Shown here piece by piece: positions 6,328 through 8,665 of a stretch of 8,665 bases of DNA. The notes beneath the pieces were generated by a model that was given only the letters and a program-made list of their open reading frames with translations, was not told where the DNA came from and did not search any database. The position numbers and the translations under genes are program-made. Source of the stretch: Thermoproteus sp. UBA157. GTDB lineage: Archaea; Thermoproteota; Thermoprotei; Thermoproteales; Thermoproteaceae. The DNA is taken from NCBI GenBank assembly GCA_002497345.1, contig DANS01000032.1, positions 1 to 8,665 on the forward strand, written 5' to 3'. Numbering within the stretch: the stretch's first letter is position 1; each line of letters starts with the position of its first letter.

Positions 6328-6347
6328 CGGACGAGCCCCGAGCTCAT
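6324..6347 (-). other. Possible seven-codon upstream frame (or shifted true start) of the synthase gene
   Basis: The minus strand has ATG at 6347 reading M-S-S-G-L-V-R then TGA, and that TGA overlaps the GTG start of the synthase (GTGA). The ATG is 23 bases from the centre of the TATA box, exactly the leaderless spacing of other genes here, but it is out of frame. Adding one base in the GGGG run at 6339-6336 would join it in frame as M-S-S-G-A-R-P-V-K-F-F-D. It may be a leader peptide, a sequence error or chance. Confidence 0.35.
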
Positions 6348-6364
6348 GGACCCATAAAAGAGTC

Positions 6365-6380
6365 TATATATAAGCTTTTC
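6365..6380 (-). promoter_or_regulatory. Strong BRE + box A promoter for the synthase gene
   Basis: The minus strand reads GAAAAGCTTATATATA, a textbook archaeal BRE followed by TATA. It is centred near 6370, giving an expected transcript start around 6345-6347. Confidence 0.68.
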
Positions 6381-6403
6381 AGGCTATATACTCGGCGCGA
6401 GCA

Positions 6404-6413
6404 TGCTTTAAAT
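6404..6413 (+). promoter_or_regulatory. Box A promoter for folE
   Basis: TGCTTTAAAT, centred about 25 bases before GTG 6434. A second TATA-like stretch, GCTATATAC at 6383-6391, would instead fit a TTG start at 6413 (26 bases). The two alternatives imply different first codons. The region is divergent with the synthase promoter. Confidence 0.5.
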
Positions 6414-6433
6414 TGACAAATCGGGGAAGGGCG

Positions 6434-6997
6434 GTGTCTCAGAGGTCCAGAATCGAGGTCAAGCCCGAAGCCGCCGTGGAGCAGCTCTTGTCGTATCTGG
6501 GGGAGGACCTCTCGAGGCCCGGCTTGGCGAACACGCCGAGGCGCTTCGTCAAGGCCATGGAGGAGCTGACAAGGGGCTTGAGGGAGCCGCCGCCCGAGGT
6601 GGTCTTCTTCCCCTTGGAGTACGAGGCTGAGGTGGGGCCTGTGGTCATCGACAACATAAGGGCCGTCTCCGTCTGCGAGCACCACTTATTGCCCATAATC
6701 TTGAACATATCCGTCGCGTACGTGCCCGGCGACGGCGTTCCGGGCCTCAGCAAGGTTATACGCTTGGTGAAGTGGGCCGCCGCACGGCCGATTATGCAGG
6801 AGCGGTTCACAGAATGGTTGGCGGATCTCTTGATGGAGAAGCTGCGCGCCAAGGCCGTTAAGGTCAAGGTGTGCGGCGTCCACATGTGTTCTTTCATAAG
6901 AGGAATCAAGGACGAGCACCACACCATGATGACCGAGGCGGCGAGGGGCGACATAGGCGTGGAGCTGAACTGCAAGAGGCCGTTGGCTTGTAGATGA
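6434..6997 (+). CDS. folE: GTP cyclohydrolase I (FolE, type IA)
   Basis: 187 residues from GTG 6434, or 194 from TTG 6413. The enzyme converts GTP to 7,8-dihydroneopterin triphosphate, the first step to pterins/folates and archaeosine-type 7-deazaguanines, and normally acts as a toroidal decamer. Landmarks: LGEDLSRPGLANTPRR (22-37), SVCEHHLLP with zinc Cys81, catalytic His83 and zinc His84, VAYVPGDGVPGLSKVIRLV, RPIMQERFTEWLA, and VHMCSFIRGIKD with His150 and zinc Cys152. These match Cys110, His112, His113, His179 and Cys181 of the E. coli enzyme, so it should be active. GTG is preferred because a TTTAAAT box lies 25 bases upstream and would overlap the TTG. The last codons overlap the next start (ATGA), linking it to the SDR. 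Many archaea use the unrelated MptA/type IB enzyme instead. Confidence 0.93.
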   Translation: MSQRSRIEVKPEAAVEQLLSYLGEDLSRPGLANTPRRFVKAMEELTRGLREPPPEVVFFPLEYEAEVGPVVIDNIRAVSVCEHHLLPIILNISVAYVPGDGVPGLSKVIRLVKWAAARPIMQERFTEWLADLLMEKLRAKAVKVKVCGVHMCSFIRGIKDEHHTMMTEAARGDIGVELNCKRPLACR

Positions 6998-7668
6998 GGG
7001 TCGTCGTCACGGGGGCCAGCGGCGGCATAGGGGGGGCTCTCGTGCGTTTGGCGAAGTCCAGGGGCGATTTCGTGATCGGCATATCCAGAAGGCGGTCGGA
7101 GGCCGACGTCCACTATCAATGCGACGTCTTGGACCTCAAATGCCTTGAGGGCGCGGCCAGGGACGCGGGGCCCGTGGACGGCCTAGCCATCCTCCACGGA
7201 CACGGCGATCCCTCCATCTGGAACAAAAGCGTCGAGGATCTCAACGAGAGGGACTTCACAGAGGTCTTCCGAATCGACGTCGTCGGCGCCTTCAACGTAG
7301 TGAAGGCCTTCTTGGGCAACCTAAAGCCGGGCTCCTCCATCGTCTTCGCGGCATCCACGCCGGCTCTCGTCGGCGATATCTACGGGATGCCGTACGCGGC
7401 CGCCAAGGGGGCGTTGTTGGCGTTGGCGAAAAGCCTCGCCAAGGCGTTGAGGGGCGTCAGGGTAAACGCCGTGGCGCTCGGCCCAATAGCCACGAGGTGG
7501 ACTTCGTGGATCGCCGAGGAGGAACTGAGGAGATTCGAGGAGAGGACCCTCATGGGAAGGCTCGGGCTGCCCGAGGAGGCCGCCGAGGCGATCTACTGGC
7601 TCCTGTCGCCGGCCTCAAGCTACGTCACGGGGCAAGCGCTGATCGTCGACGGCGGCGAGTCCCTCTAA
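6994..7668 (+). CDS. Short-chain dehydrogenase/reductase coupled to folE
   Basis: 224 residues, short for a classical SDR (about 250). Rossmann nucleotide motif TGASGGIG (6-13). SRRR (31-34) after the second strand suggests NADP(H). CDVLD holds the adenine-contacting Asp44. Catalytic Ser121, Tyr134 and Lys138 (PYAAAKG) are present, and the C-terminus ends YVTGQALIVDGG. Odd points: the NNAG motif is replaced by LHGHG (67-71), and the Asn of the Asn-Ser-Tyr-Lys tetrad is Asp95 (RIDVVG). Its ATG overlaps the folE TGA by four bases, so it is in a tight operon with a pterin-forming enzyme. This suggests a pterin reductase (sepiapterin-, dihydromonapterin- or pteridine-reductase-like), by context only. 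It could equally be another oxidoreductase. Its TAA overlaps the convergent gene's stop. Confidence 0.9.
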   Translation: MRVVVTGASGGIGGALVRLAKSRGDFVIGISRRRSEADVHYQCDVLDLKCLEGAARDAGPVDGLAILHGHGDPSIWNKSVEDLNERDFTEVFRIDVVGAFNVVKAFLGNLKPGSSIVFAASTPALVGDIYGMPYAAAKGALLALAKSLAKALRGVRVNAVALGPIATRWTSWIAEEELRRFEERTLMGRLGLPEEAAEAIYWLLSPASSYVTGQALIVDGGESL

Positions 7669-8630
7669 GGGCTATAGCCTTGGAAGAATTCGAGGACTTG
7701 AGGGGAGAGCGCTACGCCGAATGTGGGATCGTTCCAAGCCCATATGCCCACGTATTCGGCGTATGGGGCGAGCTGAGATATCGCCTCCTTGTAGAACTGG
7801 ATCGTGGCCGAGCAGTTCCGCTCCCTGATGGGCAAGGTCCAGTTCCAAGGCTGGACGTAGCCTTGGGCGTCGCATAGCCGGAACCCGACCTCGCCGACCA
7901 TTACCGGGAGGCCGGAGGATCTCAAGGCCTCGAGGTTATCGATGAAATAGCTCGGCACCACGATCTTGCCGTTGGAGTAGACGTAGTCGTAGATATCCTC
8001 CCCGACGAGGTCTAAGCCAGCCGCCTTGGCTAGATCTAAGATGTCGGCCGGTTTCTCCGAGGAGGTCCCGTAGTAAAACAATCGGGCTTCGGGCAACATC
8101 CTCTTGAGTTCGGCGTATGCGGCCGCCAGCTGCGACCTACATGCGGCGTTGGCGACACATGCCGACATTTCGCTGAACCCGATATATACGCCAGATCCAT
8201 TCCCTAGATATTCTTTTAATGCATTTAAAAACATTGAGGCGTGGGAAAGATCTATTTGTTTCAAGTTGCCCCTCCAGTAGGGCGCCGCGCAGAATAGATT
8301 CACGAAGAGGATGCCGCGAGATCTGTAATGTTGGATAAAGCTCAACGAAATCTCGAATTGGTTAAAGTTAGCGCCGTACTCGGAAGTACAAGGTATGACT
8401 ACCACTATGCCCGGTATAGAGCAGTTAGGCAGCTCCGCCACGTCGACTCTTCCCCAGGGGACTAGCCAAAATATCAACTTGGCTCGACAAGAGGTCGACG
8501 TCGAGGAGCTAGGCGGCCAATGCGCCGAGGGTCTATTGGCCATAGTTCCGGCGATCAATCCCTCGTATACTAGGATGAGCGCCGCCGCGAACGCGACGAG
8601 AGCCAGCAACAAGGCGGATCTCGACATCAT
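7665..8630 (-). CDS. Membrane-anchored extracellular protein, probable TIM-barrel glycoside hydrolase-like
   Basis: 321 residues from ATG 8630; the adjacent ATG 8627 and an in-frame TTG at 8645, with GGAG 11 bases before it, are alternatives. Residues about 5-28 (SALLLALVAFAAALILVYEGL) form a signal anchor, followed by a Ser/Pro-rich stretch (34-48) and an outer domain. Alternating strands and helices look like a (beta/alpha)8 barrel: GIVVVIP, GILFVNLFC, GVYIGFSEMS (Glu154), ARLFYYGTS, GLDLVGEDIYDY, LPVMVGEVGF (Glu247) and YVGIWAWNDP. Two Glu at strand ends 4 and 7 plus a Trp-rich strand 8 are as in clan GH-A glycosidases; this is an inference, and no family signature is certain. Eight Cys (48, 70, 81, 114, 158, 164, 253, 273) could form disulfides, and four N-X-S/T sequons (69, 144, 263, 272) allow glycosylation. 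No clear promoter is seen in the few bases left before the edge. Confidence 0.8.
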   Translation of the reverse strand: MMSRSALLLALVAFAAALILVYEGLIAGTMANRPSAHWPPSSSTSTSCRAKLIFWLVPWGRVDVAELPNCSIPGIVVVIPCTSEYGANFNQFEISLSFIQHYRSRGILFVNLFCAAPYWRGNLKQIDLSHASMFLNALKEYLGNGSGVYIGFSEMSACVANAACRSQLAAAYAELKRMLPEARLFYYGTSSEKPADILDLAKAAGLDLVGEDIYDYVYSNGKIVVPSYFIDNLEALRSSGLPVMVGEVGFRLCDAQGYVQPWNWTLPIRERNCSATIQFYKEAISQLAPYAEYVGIWAWNDPTFGVALSPQVLEFFQGYSP

Positions 8631-8665
8631 CCATATAGGTGGCAAGCAACTAGGTGCTCCTTTTC

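Noticed and set aside
6439..7119. 226-codon minus-strand frame opposite folE and the SDR
   Set aside because: Shadow of folE; contains no motif and has no promoter, and folE has all active-site residues.
1..8665. CRISPR array, IS element, integrase, tRNA or rRNA
   Set aside because: No spaced repeats beyond the short element at 262-287, no transposase or recombinase motifs, and almost no non-coding space for RNA genes.

Overview
The window looks like chromosome from a hyperthermophilic crenarchaeon of the Thermoproteales (Thermoproteus/Pyrobaculum type). This is inferred from G+C-rich, very tightly packed genes and short AT-rich archaeal box A/BRE promoters 21-26 bases from start codons (leaderless-type initiation). 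A GAGGTGG Shine-Dalgarno appears only inside an operon. Metabolic genes also have mixed ATG and GTG starts. No tRNA, rRNA, CRISPR, IS element or integrase is visible. Genus-level placement is an inference.

Layout. (a) 1-228, minus: the 5' end of a class I (PCT/GctA-like) CoA-transferase gene, cut by the window edge and apparently broken by a one-base frameshift near 103-111. A promoter and a tripled GTTTTC/GAAAAC palindromic element lie in front of it. (b) 319-2804, minus: two ATGA-overlapping class III (CaiB/BaiF) CoA-transferase genes, probably two subunits of one enzyme. (c) 2894-3184, plus: a small two-helix membrane protein. (d) 3215-4456, plus: a LeuC-type aconitase-superfamily large subunit. 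It converges on (e) 4451-5143, minus: a cyclase/kynurenine-formamidase-family metal hydrolase. The two stop codons share the palindrome CTATAG. (f) 5188-6327, minus: a short 2-isopropylmalate/homocitrate/citramalate-synthase-type enzyme without the LeuA regulatory domain. Its start region is odd. (g) 6434-7668, plus: folE (GTP cyclohydrolase I) translationally overlapped with an SDR reductase. It converges with a CTAA overlap on (h) 7665-8630, minus: a membrane-anchored, cysteine-rich extracellular protein resembling a TIM-barrel glycoside hydrolase.

How the genes may work together. The left third is a CoA-transferase cluster using two unrelated protein families, suggesting organic-acid activation or CoA exchange. 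The middle holds two enzymes of 2-oxoacid chain elongation (Claisen condensation, then hydro-lyase), serving leucine, lysine (aminoadipate route) or isoleucine (citramalate) synthesis. They face each other rather than forming an operon. FolE plus SDR suggests a pterin pathway step. Nothing clearly defence-like or mobile is present. The most interesting unexplained items are the broken CoA-transferase, the palindromic operator candidate, the mismatch between promoter and reading frame at the synthase start, and the folE-coupled SDR with substituted motifs.
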